A stretch of DNA of 54,065 nucleotides from assembly GCA_015680685.1 (NCBI GenBank), contig MNCI01013717.1, positions 6,152 through 60,216 of the forward strand, read 5' to 3'. Every line of letters starts with the position of its first letter. Position 1 is the stretch's first letter. Positions 32,175 through 43,845 of this stretch are shown in pieces. The position numbers and the translations under genes are program-made. The notes beneath the pieces are model-generated. The model saw only the letters and a list, made by a program, of their open reading frames with translations, had not been told where the DNA came from and searched no databases. Source of the stretch: Gnetum montanum. Lineage: Eukaryota > Streptophyta > Gnetopsida > Gnetales > Gnetaceae.

Positions 32175-34528
32175 AGTATGATTAGCACTATGGAACATTG
32201 TTCAATGCTTGCTTTCTTGAATATGGAAATGTGGAAAATAATTTTGAAGCTTCATTAGAGGATAGAAAATATATTTTGGGAGATAATTTGCATGTAGAAT
32301 ATCTAATGAAAAGTTTGAATGCCAATATGTAATTGTTATTTGCTATACTTCATTTTTTCTTCAGATTTCCTTCCCCAATTCCCTCTTATTCTCAAATGTG
32401 TTTAGGCATCTTCTTTCTTTACTTTGCATCATAGAGAATGTAACTATACCCTTATGGAACTTTGATCCTCCTATGGTTGATGATTTATATATTCATTTCC
32501 ATGATTATGTGTGACTCCATTTAAGAGGAATTGTAGATACTTGATATATAGAATTATTTTTGACTCATCTTTGTTAAGCAACTTCTAAGCTACTAGTCTT
32601 TAGAATATATTTCTCATTTATCAAATACTCTAATAATAATATTTTAAGAGTTTTTTCTTGGATAAGGCACTTTAAGGTATCAATTTTAATAAGGCATGTA
32701 ATAAAACTATGACTGTTATGGTAGAAACCTATTCTAACCTCAAATTTTAAATTTTTAAAAAATAAAAGTAAACCTAGTTCTATGATTACTATCGTACATC
32801 TAGAGGATTGAAAGTTAATTAAATGGACAATATTTTGAAGGAAAAATTGAATAATCTAGAAAGGAGAAAAGAGGCCAAAACAAAAGTAGAGCTACCAAAT
32901 CTTTCAATACAAAACAAAAAGAAAGCCTTCCATACTCACCAAAAACAAAGATAATCAATTTCCAACTTTTAATTATCATGCTAGTATCAAAAGCTTTGGC
33001 AAGAACATCTCCCTTTATAAATTACTTCATTTGTTTATTTTTAGTCCCCTCAAAAGCTTTGTAGTTTCTTTTCTAAATTCTAAACATCAAATTTGCCAAG
33101 CAAAGCCCTCCAAATTTTATGTGTCTTCTTTCACCAATACATGTCCAAGTTGTTATAAATCCTACACACACAATTGAAGTAAATTAATTTGTCCACCAAA
33201 ATTAAATTGAACAAAACTATTTTCTATTATCACCATGTTGAGACTGTAAAGATCTATAAAAAAAACTTAGTTTTGTCTATATCTTTTGCATACTTTGTAT
33301 GTTTGGATATATCCCATTGTGATTGAACTTGTACCTGTAGGATGCAAGTAACCAACTTTAACCAACAAGCTCCATTTCACATTGATACTTGGAGCTAGGC
33401 ATGACATGAAAATAGACATTTTTCATAATCTTTAAGCAAGAAAAAATTTAGTTGGTTTGTAGCTCTCATCTACTTTGTCCATGGAGCCCTTGTTATTCCT
33501 TACAAAGTGTCAATTCATTCCTATAATTTATGCTCTTTTTAATTTTTTATAAAATGGCTTTTCTTAAGTATGTTTTCAAGAAGGAATGAAAATCACATTT
33601 AATTATGTACAACTCATTTCAAAATCCACTTATATTTAATTTATAACAATCTTTATATTGATTACAAAATCTTTGATCTTGTAACTAGAAATTGGTTTGG
33701 TGAAATATAGGAGAGCTGAGATTTTATATACAAATTCACCATTGTAGGCATAAATGAAAATTTTTTAGGCATGAAACAAATAAAATAGAAAAGTATCAAC
33801 AAGATATTCAAATATAGAATGAAAATTAAACAAGTAAAAAGCAATTAAAATATTTTAGTTTATAATCCTACTAGTCTTGACAATCTAGGTAAGTACTATG
33901 GATTAACAATTGTTGCTTATTTGTTATGGCTTTGAGAAAAATGGGTAACATTTCATAAAAGATATTATAGGAGTTTTTCATAGCATCACCTAGGTAATCT
34001 TAGGCATAAAGTTACACATCACCTAGGATAATTTCTATATTCCAAGTCTATATTGTTATAATATGAAATGGAACTTTGAAGTTACATATTTTTAACTAAG
34101 TAAACTATATCTATTTTAGAACCCATCCATTTAAAACCATAAACTTTTGGTTAGATTTATATTTTTTCAATTTTAATAGTTATTTATGATAAATTATCAG
34201 TTGTTAACCCAAATCATTTAATTACTAAATTATCCCTATTTTATCAATGGTGAGGATTTTCTCACCATGGGTTAAATTTGAAAGGCATACTATATTATTT
34301 ATGTAAAAAATGATTTTATGCCCAAGAGATATGTTTCTCATCCTTTGAGATTTTGATGTTTTCCTTGGTGTAAGCTTTTATTTAAGTTAATATAAGATTA
34401 TTCAAAAATATTATTAATTATTTTTTAAAATTCACATAACTACAATTTAAACTTCTCTTTTATGAGTTGTCCTTTTTAAAAATAATAAAAATATTAAGTA
34501 AATTATTAATATAGAGCTAATAAAGTGA

Positions 34529-34690
34529 AAGATGTGGAGTGATGGTAAGGTGCTTGTTAGCACAATTACTCCAAAAGAGGTTATGCTTTCATTCATCCAA
34601 TGGCCTTGCTAGCACCCAATAGAATTAACCTTGTACCTCTAGAAGATGATCTTTATCCTTTAAAGTGAAAATCTTAATTAGCCTTCCTTT
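34529..34690 (+). repeat. candidate tRNA-derived SINE
   Basis: An A-box-like TGGAGTGATGGTAAGG (from 34535) and a B-box-like GGTTATGCTTTC (from 34579) are 44 bp apart, the spacing of tRNA internal promoters. The resemblance is to TGGCGCAGTGGTAAGG and GGTTCGAGCTTC, with changes mainly at CpG. The 3' extent is guessed and there is no clear target-site duplication or A tail. An intact tRNA gene is excluded because no full cloverleaf is evident. Confidence 0.4.
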
Positions 34691-35082
34691 TATCCTTTAC
34701 TATAGCTTCAACATTTGAATTGAAATGTTATCTATCATTTCTCATCACTCTCAATGCTCAATGCTCATCTTGCTAAGCATCAGGGTTATCGAAGGGTTGG
34801 TAGATGAACAAAATCCTAACCTTTCTTTGAGCAACAACACCACTCTAAATGATGGTACCTCATATTATCTAACAAACAAAAGAGTGATCACTTGAAGGCA
34901 ATAATACCTCTTGTTGTGCATCATATAAAAGGGTTATCACCTAAAGCCTTGATGCTTATCCCACCAAGCAATGTCCTTAGAGGAGTGTTGGATGAGTGAA
35001 ATTGTAAATTATTTTTGAATGGCTTCATCCAAGCTCAAATCCAGATCTTATAACTTAAGAAACAAGTGCACCTTACCATATA

Positions 35083-35310
35083 ACAAATTCTTATGCAAAA
35101 TCAACATTCTTATTTTTTCTCCTCTCTTCCTTGGATTATCATCTTGTCATCTTGTTATGCAACAAATGGATACTTAAAATCACCATTCTTATTTTTCTTC
35201 TTTTTCCCTTGGATTTTCATCGTTTCATCTTGTTGTGCAACAAATGCTTATGAAAAATTAGTGTTCTTCTTTTTCTCCTTTTTCCCTTTTGATTTTCAAA
35301 TTATAAGCTC
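35083..35310 (+). repeat. 79-bp tandem repeat, about 2.8 units
   Basis: Units begin ACAAAT at 35083, 35162 and 35240. Each contains an ACTTAAAA/TATGCAAAA-like start, then CATTCTTATTTTT, a CT-rich stretch, CCTTGGATT, and TCATCTTGTTRTGCAACAAAT. The third unit is partial and more diverged. Confidence 0.8.
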
Positions 35311-35666
35311 AAAATATTTTCATTAGAATAAAAAAAATGGAATTGCACCAAGCCCATGGGATAACTTAAAAACTTTCTCGATCCCAAAAAGAGGTTGATA
35401 TTTTGTAGCCAAGCTATCATGAATAGTTTGTAACTTTTTGGAGTGACTTTCCAAAGAATCAAATTTTTTTCCAATTGTATTTTCTCATCTTTGTTTATGC
35501 CAAGAAAAATTTATTCCAAGATTTTCTATATTTACTTAGATGTTTTGTAATCAACCATGAAAATAAGAACTTTTGCAATCAACTCATTAATAAGTCCTCT
35601 TTATTTATCCAACTAGTAAACTCTAGGTTTTTATTTTTCATTATCTTCTAAGTCCTTCTACCCTAG

Positions 35667-36548
35667 TGATGAGAAATGAGTATACCCTACACTCAACCAT
35701 ATGAATTACAAGCATTCATGTGCAATTTGGTTGAATTCTGCAAACCTTAAGTTCCTAAGTATGCTAGTTCTAGCAAGTGAAATCTAATCATGATGATCAT
35801 TGTCTTCGCAACTACACTTGTGAAGCTTAGTTGTATGGTGAAGTGTAATTGGGGCACATGATTTTTATTATTTTATATTTTATTTACCTACGATTGATAA
35901 CAAGTTGAAGCTCGATTTATTAACCAATTTAAGTAATCTAATTACTAATTAATAAATAACTAACTATCCTAACATAAGCATTCAGTCCTACTTTCCATAC
36001 ACATCCTAAACACATACAACACTGTTGGATTGCCAAGCATTAAGTGCTATTAGGATTACTAAGCGTTGTCTATTATGCTCAAAGTAATTGTACTTATGTG
36101 TTTAATCTATTAAACTTAATTAGTTAATTAATTAAATTCTTACTTATCTTAATTAATCATGTAATTAATGAAAATGGTAAATGCAAAAATAAATCATTGA
36201 TCTATTCCAAGTGCAACAAGGTTTGATCAAAAGGCTCTTCTTTATTGTCGTTCACACTAGTATGCTCAGGTACATCAGTTCTCAAATAAAGATCCATATG
36301 ATTTCTGACTCTTTCTATGGGCACTCTAAAATATTCTAATTTCAAATGAAAAAACTACAAAAGCTTTGCTACAACTATGACAAGACATCCATAAACCCAA
36401 TGAATGCACGTGTATTTATAGATTTTATTATGGAGTTGTGTCCATGGTGCCTCATAAATGTAACAAATGCTACATCAACATGGCCTTGTCAATGGGGCAA
36501 CACCACATTGACAAGGTCCCATCAACATGAGACTTTGATGCCTTATCA
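35667..36548 (-). repeat. 3' LTR of element C, 882 bp
   Basis: On the minus strand it starts TGATAAGGCATC (at 36548) and ends TTTCTCATCA (at 35667). TATAAATA is at 36413-36420. U3 units include GTTGATGGGACC and TTGACAAGGCCATG. The R-U5 part matches the A-type LTRs (for example AGCATTGACTTA- and TTAATTAATTAAG-type stretches near 36060-36150). Confidence 0.85.
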
Positions 36549-36560
36549 TACCCCCATGAC
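36549..36560 (-). promoter_or_regulatory. polypurine tract (element C)
   Basis: Minus strand GTCATGGGGGTA abuts the LTR start TGATAAGG. Confidence 0.7.
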
Positions 36561-36800
36561 TAAATGAAAAATTGTCTTTGAGTTCCCTTACAACATTGGA
36601 AAGGTGTGGGAGTATTGACTAACACTTGACACAACAAAACTAAGTGCCCAGGTGTACAAATCAACATCATTGCAAAATTTGTGGTGTTTATGACTCAAAA
36701 TTGAACATTAGGATATGAATACTTCAAACTGGATAGCACATCCTCTAATGGCATGAAGATGGTTGAAAAGATCAAAAAATCTTAGGTAGTGGAGGTTCTT
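36561..36800 (-). other. 3' UTR between ORF3 and LTR (element C)
   Basis: Non-coding, related to 17130-17350 in A (for example CTTTCCAATG and CACTTAGTTTTG-type phrases on the minus strand). Confidence 0.5.
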
Positions 36801-39470
36801 AAGGTTCCAAAGGACCTTCATCAACTTTAGGCATGCACGATGGTTAAGGAGGCTATAACTATTCTATTGCAGATACTATCTTTTGTAAAAGGTAAAATGC
36901 ATTCATTAATGCCTTCAACTTCTCTTCCTTCCTCCAAGAATCATTCATAGTTCATGTGGCATCACCAATGTGGGCTGGAATGGGGATATCCCATGGATAG
37001 GACATTACTGGGAATAACTCCTTGACATTAACAAGCCAAGCAATGAATTTTTTTCATTTGACATCGAATGCAATAATTGTGTTTTGTAGTTATTGGTAGT
37101 CATTCATTCTCTTGGCCAAGCTCTTAGTAGTGGATCTCTAATGAAAATATTTATCCTTGAGAACCTTGAGTTCAATGTTTGCCTCTGTAAGCTTTTTCTT
37201 GGTGTCCTTATGATGCTTGAACGTGGCCTCGTACAACAAGTATGAGCTGGCCACTTGCTTTTCCAATTCTAATAGTGGTCATCTGGTAGTTAACATAGTT
37301 AGGTTTGTGTACCAAACATTGGAAAGATCCATATATTCAATCATCTCCTCTATCTGCAACTCCTTCAGGAAATTTTTTGCTTTATTGTATTAATTAATCC
37401 CATCAATGATGGGATACCATAATTTGCATATTTTTTGGAGTTGTTGGAGGGTCTTGTTCATCTTTTCCTTCATCACTTGAATGTGTTTTTCATTTATTTC
37501 CTTCTGTAGGCTAACCTGGTCTCTATAGTGATCTTTGACTCTCTCAAATTTGAACGTTTTATTTGCTCTAGCTAGTTGCTCCTATTGTTGATGGATAAAA
37601 TCAGTTAATTTTTGTTTATGTGCATCAACATTTCATAGGCAATGATTTTCTATGGTCAACTAAACATTCTCATGGTGGGTTAGATCCAAGGCATTCTAAA
37701 TTTTATGCTAGGTGGCCTCTACCAATGATTGGTAGAACACTACCATCTCCATTGCATCCTCAACCCCTTTCAAGTTGGTGTGAAGCTATTCAAGAGCTTC
37801 ATCTCTTATCACTGCTAGATTGAGAAATGTAGGGTCAGCAATTTAGGCACTCAGTTTAGCAACTTTCGTAGCCAAGTGTTCATTTAGCTCCTTGGCTATT
37901 TTGAGTTATCCTCCCAAGAAAATATTCTTGCCCCTTGCCTCTATCAACTCTAACTAGGTTGTAGTTATATTATCCGAAAGGTCAAAGAGATCCAAAAGTA
38001 GTTGTGTGGTTTCTACAAGTCAGTCCAACAATTGTTCATGCTATGCTACACTTAGTCTACCACCTATGGTCCTTGTGGATGTCTACGCATATTTAACTGC
38101 AGTGACATTTGGTATAACCCCATAGGTGCATTGAGTGTCTCAATGATTTTTCAGCAAGTAACTCTACTACTATCTCTTGTACTTGCTACTGCATCACTAG
38201 TACTATTACCTCCTTGTGCTTCTTCAAGCACACTAAAAAGGTCATGGCATTCCCAAAAATATTTGGGAGTTGTTGCTATTTTGAGAGAGATACTATTACC
38301 TCTCTAGCATTAGGATTCAACCTCATGGATAACTATATTCATTGGGTAGAGAAAATGGATCCACCTCCCCCCATCAGGCTAACTATTTGAGCCACCTCAT
38401 TTAGGTAACTCATTGTGGGCTGATACACAAATGGGTCTCCACCACTCATGCTTGTTTGTTGCTCTTACTCACTCAAGAGCTATTCTCAAAATTAGTGCAA
38501 CCATTAAGATGTTGCAACAATGTCTATCACTATTTTCTGAGTGGTAGGTGGAGGTGGAAATTTCTCTTCCTCTTCTTGGATTGTTGTTGCAGGAGTTTTG
38601 TCCTTCATCATCTCTACCTAATTAGTGGTCGGAGTGCATCAGACAACATCATTAGTGTAGTAGACTATTCCTCACTTTTGACATTGTTTTCTAATGAGGC
38701 ATGGGAAGGGGAGTGCCTTTCTTCCATGTTTATTCTCCTTGAACCACTTCTTTATCTCTAGAATGATTAGCTATGGAAGGTTGATCAAGAATCTTCCACT
38801 CAAAGGAGCACATGCATGGTAGAAAAGGTAATGATCTTGCTAGGCCTCATTGTGAGATTTAGGTGAAAGGCTACAATCTTGTAATGGTTTTTTCTACCAA
38901 TGTGAGTGTGTCGTACTACTTATAGTGGACACCATAGCACCATTGAACCCATTCCTTTTTTATGTTAGAATCCACCTGCATTAGAATCTTTGTGAGATTC
39001 ATCCCAGTTTGAGGTGAATCAAGTTCCTCTGTAATAGCTTACATCGAGTAGGACACTAAAATGTTCTTGATCTTGACTGTTGAACTAGCTTGCTTGTTGA
39101 TTCAAAATAAGAGCATCTCTCCCATATACCACTACCCACTGGAAGTGATAATTGACCACATGGGAGAGATCTTCAGTTGGTTTTGTACCTCTTTAGATGC
39201 TTTCTCCAAGAAAGAGCCAAATTTTAACTCTTGGAGCATTGTTTTTTGGACCTTCCTTGATCTAATTCGATTTAGGTAGGTTTTCGTTAAGGTCACCTCA
39301 AGGTTCGCTTGTTGGGCTAGTACCTCATCCCAGTGGGAATGTTCTATTACTACCACCTATTCTAGAATCTGATGAATAATCTTCACTTTGGCCTCTTCCC
39401 TAAGAGGTCTTATGACATGGGTTGTGATTAGTTCTTCTTGGGCTAGTTCTTGGCCCCTTCCAATTCTTGA
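36800..39470 (-). pseudogene. ORF3 remnant, fullest copy (element C)
   Basis: Unknown protein downstream of pol. From the N-terminus (high coordinates): a 74-codon open stretch at 39132-39356 (Lys/Glu/Gln-rich, KASKEVQNQLKISPMWSIIT), ITEELDSPQTGMNLTKI (about 38990-39045), ALPFPCLIRKQCQK with YYTNDV (about 38650-38725), FDLSDNITTT (about 37960-38000), then a coiled-coil-like region. Bases 37391-37560 stay open on the minus strand: HYRDQVSLQKEINEKHIQV and LQQLQK, then WYPIIDGIN. It ends PWDIPIPAHIGDAT (about 36955-36996). Frameshifts and stops are present. Gln codons here line up with stop codons in A. Confidence 0.7.
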
Positions 39471-39479
39471 CCATTTTTT

Positions 39480-39978
39480 CCTTGGCTAAGACAGCCCACA
39501 TTCCTATGTGTGTTTTCATTTTGGTGCCATTTGTGATCACAACACATCCATTGATTAGTAAATATAATATGTAATTTAAATTTTTGGATACCTTATCTCA
39601 TTAATTAGTTACACTTGGCTATGGTTGAACCAATGGAGATTGATTATTTTATTATTATTTCATTAATTAATTAATTTTTATTGTAAGTATTACCAATGAT
39701 CATTGGAAAGGTTTAACTCTTGTAATTTGATGTTTTAATGATGGTTCCTTAGTTAAACCTTTGTGGGAGTTAGAAAAATGTTGAAAAAATTTCTATAAAA
39801 CATGACACATTTGTGGGCTCCACAATGAAGAGCTTCCCTCCAAAAGCTACAAGGTCAAAGAATGGAGTGATTTAGACAAAAAGTTAGGAAGTTATGGGAT
39901 CTAGAAGGTTTTGGGCTCTAAAAATTGCAAAAACTCCTTGCCCATTTGAAACCAAATGTGAAAAAATAAGGTCATGCA
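39480..39978 (-). other. leader-like region between internal promoter and ORF3 (element C)
   Basis: Contains, on the minus strand, GCCCAAAACCTTCTAGATCC (about 39895-39914), TTTGACCTTGTAGCT and TAGCCAAGTGTAACTAATTA (about 39603-39622), matching 14130-14430 of A in order. It has no meaningful frame. Confidence 0.5.
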
Positions 39979-40080
39979 TATATATAGTATTTTTATGCTA
40001 CATTGATGGGGCTATGTATACATGGCCTTGTATATGCATGGGCTCCATCAAAGGGGCCCCCGTCTATAGGGTCTATAAAT
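39979..40080 (-). promoter_or_regulatory. internal LTR-like promoter (element C)
   Basis: On the minus strand, TTTGATGGAGCCCATG, ACAAGGCCATGT and ATAGCCCCATCAATGTAGCA lead to TATATATA (39979-39986). These resemble units of C's own LTR U3 (GTTGATGGGACC, GACAAGGCCATG, TTGATGTAGCAT, about 36450-36530). A second TATA-like TTTATAGACCC lies at the upstream edge (about 40070). The position relative to pol and ORF3 matches 13965-14052 in A. A promoter role is inferred. Confidence 0.52.
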
Positions 40081-41850
40081 AAAATTTTGAAATTTGAATA
40101 TTTCAAAAACTACAAAGAATTTTTGAATGAATTTGGGGTCTATGGAGTTCTAGGAAAACCAAAAATATGATGAAATTATTAAAAGGTATCTTTAAAAGCT
40201 TAAAAATTCTAGTGCATGTTTATAGTCATGATGAAGTGGTGAATTTTCTGGGAATAGTGACTCTACATAGAACCTACTAAATTGCTACAAGCATGTCTCT
40301 AATGAATTCCTTTTCTTGCTCTTATGGTAAAAGAAGACTTCTAGTTATAGTCATTATCACTAATTTTTGCCATCTTGAAAAATGCTTGCTCCAAGTGCTT
40401 GTCATCTCAATGTTTGTGATTTGGAAAAATCAAGAAATTTTCTTGGAGGATGTGTGAATTAAAGAAAATACTTAAAGGAGCAAATAATTGGATGTAGAAT
40501 ATGGTGCATGAAATATTTTGATTATAATAATGCCTAAGGAAAAGGTGCTTAATGAACCCAACTAAGAGATATGTAAGTGGATCCTCCCCATAGAAGGCAC
40601 ATGCCCTATTTGTCCTTACATAACCTCAACCTCAGGAGTCCATCGACCCCACAGGTTATTAATGGTTTATGAAAGTTAAGGATCAAAACTCAGAAGATCC
40701 TACCAAAGAATTCAAGTCCATTAGGCAAAGACACCGAACAAGAACATGGATACCATTAGTGAGGTTAGAAGAAGTCCATTTTGGATTTGTGTTTAAATGA
40801 CCTAAGAAGATTCATCCTTAGTCCAAACCAAAACCATCCACTTTTAATAACTTTGCATTATTACTCCAACACTAATCCACCTTGTTGAGACACAAGAGTG
40901 CTTCAATAGAATAACCACCATTCCTTAAAGAGAAGAAAAGAGAAGCAAGAAGTGAGAGAGGGCCTTAGTTAGAGGGGATCTTCAGGCATGGGTAACATAT
41001 CTTTATAGTCCCATAACCATTTCTTGTAGCCTATTTGTTTGTCTAAGGAGTGTGATTTGAATTCCCACCATTATCCATTTTAATTTTTTTTGGGTTTTTT
41101 TTATTTTTTTTAGAATTTTTGGATGGGAACCACACCATGTAAAGACTTATTCAACTTGGTGTTATTGGTTGACACAGAATGGTAAGAAATCCATCAAAAC
41201 ACTCATGCATCCAAGTAGAAGAGTGCAAAGAGTATCAAGTCCCCTTGAAGACACACCCTATGCAAACCTTTGAATCCTTCCTAGTTTTGTAAACCACCAA
41301 GGTTATAGATTTATTAAAAGTTTATTTAATGAAAGGGACCTCATATTTCCGAAACAAGAAAAACCATAGGTTTTTGTGGCTGGGTGGATGTCATGGACTC
41401 ACTACTTATTCCATGAAAAAGAAATCATGTCTTAGCCATTGGTACAAAAATTCAAAAATAGAATCCAAACATTAGCAAGAAAAAAAACATTACGTGCAAA
41501 CCACTATTAGCAACAACTATAGCACCACTATGTCCTATTGGCACAAAACATGTTTATTAATAGAAATTAGAAAACCAAACTAAAATAAAGTAAAATATAT
41601 AAGAAACTGTAAAATATTTAAGAAAAATTTAAATGTACTAATGATGGTATAAAACAAAAAATATTGTAAAATAGGAAAAAGTTTTAAAAATTGAAAATTT
41701 TTTAAAATAAACAATTTGCAAAAACAAAAAAAATGTGTAAAAAAATATAAAAAAAATAAGGAGCCACATATATAATTAGTATGGATGGCCATCTCCCCCA
41801 ACTGGGTTGGAAGGAGGAGATCTAAAAAATTAAGCATGGTTGTTCATCCA
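40081..41850 (-). other. conserved post-pol spacer (element C)
   Basis: Non-coding counterpart of 12340-13900 in A. It includes CCTTAGTTAGAGG (about 40962-40974), poly-T/A tracts (about 41080-41115) and, at its pol-proximal end, minus-strand TTGGGGGAGATGGCC (about 41790-41805). The 85-codon frame at 41580-41837 starts in this purine tract, is Phe/Leu-rich from T-rich DNA, and is unlikely to be a gene. Confidence 0.65.
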
Positions 41851-42780
41851 TTGAGGTGTTTGTTATACTAGCTCGCTTAGGCTCATGGAAAGGCTTTACT
41901 TGTTGGATGTTGACCAACTGCTTCTTGTCTAAGCTTTGAGGTTTGTATATGATCATAGCCCCAAAATGAAAGGTCTCATCAATTATATAAGGCCCCTCCC
42001 ATAATGTTTGGAATTAGATTTTTTGAGGAACATTTGTGGGGTTCCAATAAAGGACCTTATCTCCAAGTTGAAGTTTGATCATTCTAATTCTTAGGTCATG
42101 TCATTGTTTATTGAATCCCTTCTACACTTCATTCAAAGACAATGCCACTAATCAATTTTTATCTAGCACATTTATTTTGATCAGTCTTTCTTTCTATGCT
42201 AGACTTAGGTCAAGGTCTAGGTCACAAGCTATTGAAAGTGTATGAAGCTTAAATTGGATAGGTAGAGTTGGTAAGTTTACATACACTAGCTCATAGTGAG
42301 AGTGGCATATAGGAAGTTTCCATGTTGAGTGGTAGGCCAAAAGGGCATTGTTGAGTTTTGTGCTCCAATCTCTCCTATATTTACTAACAATTCTTATTAG
42401 AATCTTTATGATCTCCCTATTAGTAACCTTTTCTTAATAATTGACTTGGGGATGGTAGGGTGTTGTTAATTTATGTTCAACCCCTAAGCATGGCATAAGC
42501 TTCTAAAAAGTGATGCTTATAAAGTATGTTGCATTGTCAAAAATTAGTGCATGTGGCACCCCAAACTTGTTTATAATGTGTTATTATACAAATCGAGTAG
42601 TAGTAGATGATGTATAATCAATGACGGCTACTACATCAACCCATTTGGTATAATAGTCAATGACTATAATAATATAGGCCTTTCTGTTGGACATGGGTGT
42701 GATGGGACCTAGGAAATCTATGCCCCATATGTCAAAGGATTCCAAGGGTTGAATCCATTATTGAGGATCCTCCATTTGTG
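41850..42780 (-). pseudogene. integrase core and C-terminus remnant (element C)
   Basis: Core phrases IWGIDFLGPITPMSNRKAYI (about 42660-42735), FDNATYFIS and TPYHPQVN- with EKVTNREI (about 42410-42480), NNALLAYHSTWKLP, then the C-terminal LQLGDKVLYWNPTNVPQK (about 42015-42070), LWEGPYIIDETF and QLVNIQQVKPFHE (about 41885-41925). Catalytic Asp, Asp and Glu are all readable (GIDF, FDNA, EKVT). Stops remain. No chromodomain. Confidence 0.78.
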
Positions 42781-43200
42781 TAATCATCCCACCATCTCAT
42801 TGATAGCATTCATAGGATCAGACAAACTAGTGAGCATCTTTAAAGATTGTGGGCCAATAGTATCCTATCATTAAGATTTTTATGGCTATGCATCTCTCTA
42901 CATAGTGGCTTCTGCAAAGGCCTTCATGAGCATCTTGGAGAATGCATAATTGATTTACATCAAGGACATACCAAAAAACTAGGCCATTGATGCACACCTT
43001 ATAAAGTTGCTCATTGATTTCCATGAAAATTTTGGCCTAATGAAGAAACTATTGTTTCTTCTTGTAGTCCAAATCTTGTGGCATCTCTTGATTGAGAAGA
43101 TAAGTGAGGATGCCATCATACCATTTGGATTCTGTGGGTATCTATTAGTTAATTGCATTGGCAAAGATGAGTTTATCTAGTAATTGATTAGGGAGTGGGC
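42780..43200 (-). pseudogene. integrase H2C2 zinc-binding region (element C)
   Basis: An open 65-codon stretch (42827-43024) begins MEINEQLYKVCINGLVFWYV and continues LQDAHEGLCRSHYVERCIAI to GYYWPTIFKDAH. This is the retrotransposon H2C2 domain, with the histidine pair in AHEG and SHY. The Cys pair is just beyond, in the following frame (about 42800). Upstream, MPQDLDYKKKQ-type sequence links to RNase H. Confidence 0.75.
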
Positions 43201-43845
43201 TCTTCTCCTATTTATCATCCAATTGTAACTGAGAGAGATGGTCAGCAACCACATTCTCAGTCTCCTTTCAATCTACCATTGTAAGATCAAATTCTTGCAA
43301 GATCAGCAACCACCGTATGACATGGGGGCTCACTATTAACTTGCTCATGAGGAAGCAAATGGCACTATGGTCAGTGTGCACAAATAATTTATATCTAAGC
43401 ACATAGTGCTTGAACTTCTCTAGAGAATGCACCACTTCCATTAGTTTTTTCTCTATTGTGATGTAATTCAGCTATGAACCCATAATGCTTTGACTTGTGC
43501 AATGGATATAATATGGATGTTTCTTATCATCCAATTTTGTAAGCATAGCTCCCAAGGCATAATTTGATACATCTATCATGATATGAAATGATCTGGACTA
43601 GTTAGGTGCTCATAGAATTGGAGTCTCTACAAGCTTCTACTTGAGGCTATGGAATGCCTATTCCTTGGTCCAAATGAATAAAGCATCTTTCTTTGTTAGC
43701 TTGACTAATGGTTTTGCAATCTTAGAGAAATTATCTATGAATAGTTGGTAGTAGCCACTGTATCCAAGAAATAATTGAATATCTTTAATAGTTTCTAGTT
43801 GGTAAGTTATTCCTTGGATGAACCTTATCTTTTCAGGGTCCACCT
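43200..43845 (-). pseudogene. RT thumb and RNase H remnant (element C)
   Basis: The open frame 43658-43843 has DPEKIRFIQGITYQLETIKD, FLGYSGYYQLFIDNFSKIA and PLVKLTKKDALFIWTKE. RNase H follows in broken frames: IMIDVSNYALGAMLTKLD (about 43540-43585), YITIEKKLMEVVHSLEKF (about 43410-43465), YKLFVHTDHSAICFLMSKL (about 43340-43395) and VVADHLSQLQLD (about 43220-43255). Confidence 0.75.

Larger units (their letters stand above)
32175..35666. other. unassigned AT-rich region
   Basis: About 3.5 kb between the 3' LTRs of D and C. No frame longer than 77 codons and no retroelement domain I can name. It holds a tRNA-like SINE candidate (34529-34690) and a 79-bp tandem repeat (35083-35310). The rest is probably older, unrecognisable repeat or intergenic DNA. 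Confidence 0.6.

Noticed and set aside
34529-34600. functional tRNA gene
   Set aside because: The A and B boxes are degenerate and no complete cloverleaf or anticodon stem could be drawn, so it is listed only as a SINE candidate.
35093-35326. 77-codon Phe/Ser-rich frame
   Set aside because: Produced by the T-rich 79-bp tandem repeat. No homology or start context supports a gene.
38456-38761. 101-codon plus-strand frame
   Set aside because: Antisense to ORF3 of element C, whose LPFPCLI motif is on the minus strand in this interval.
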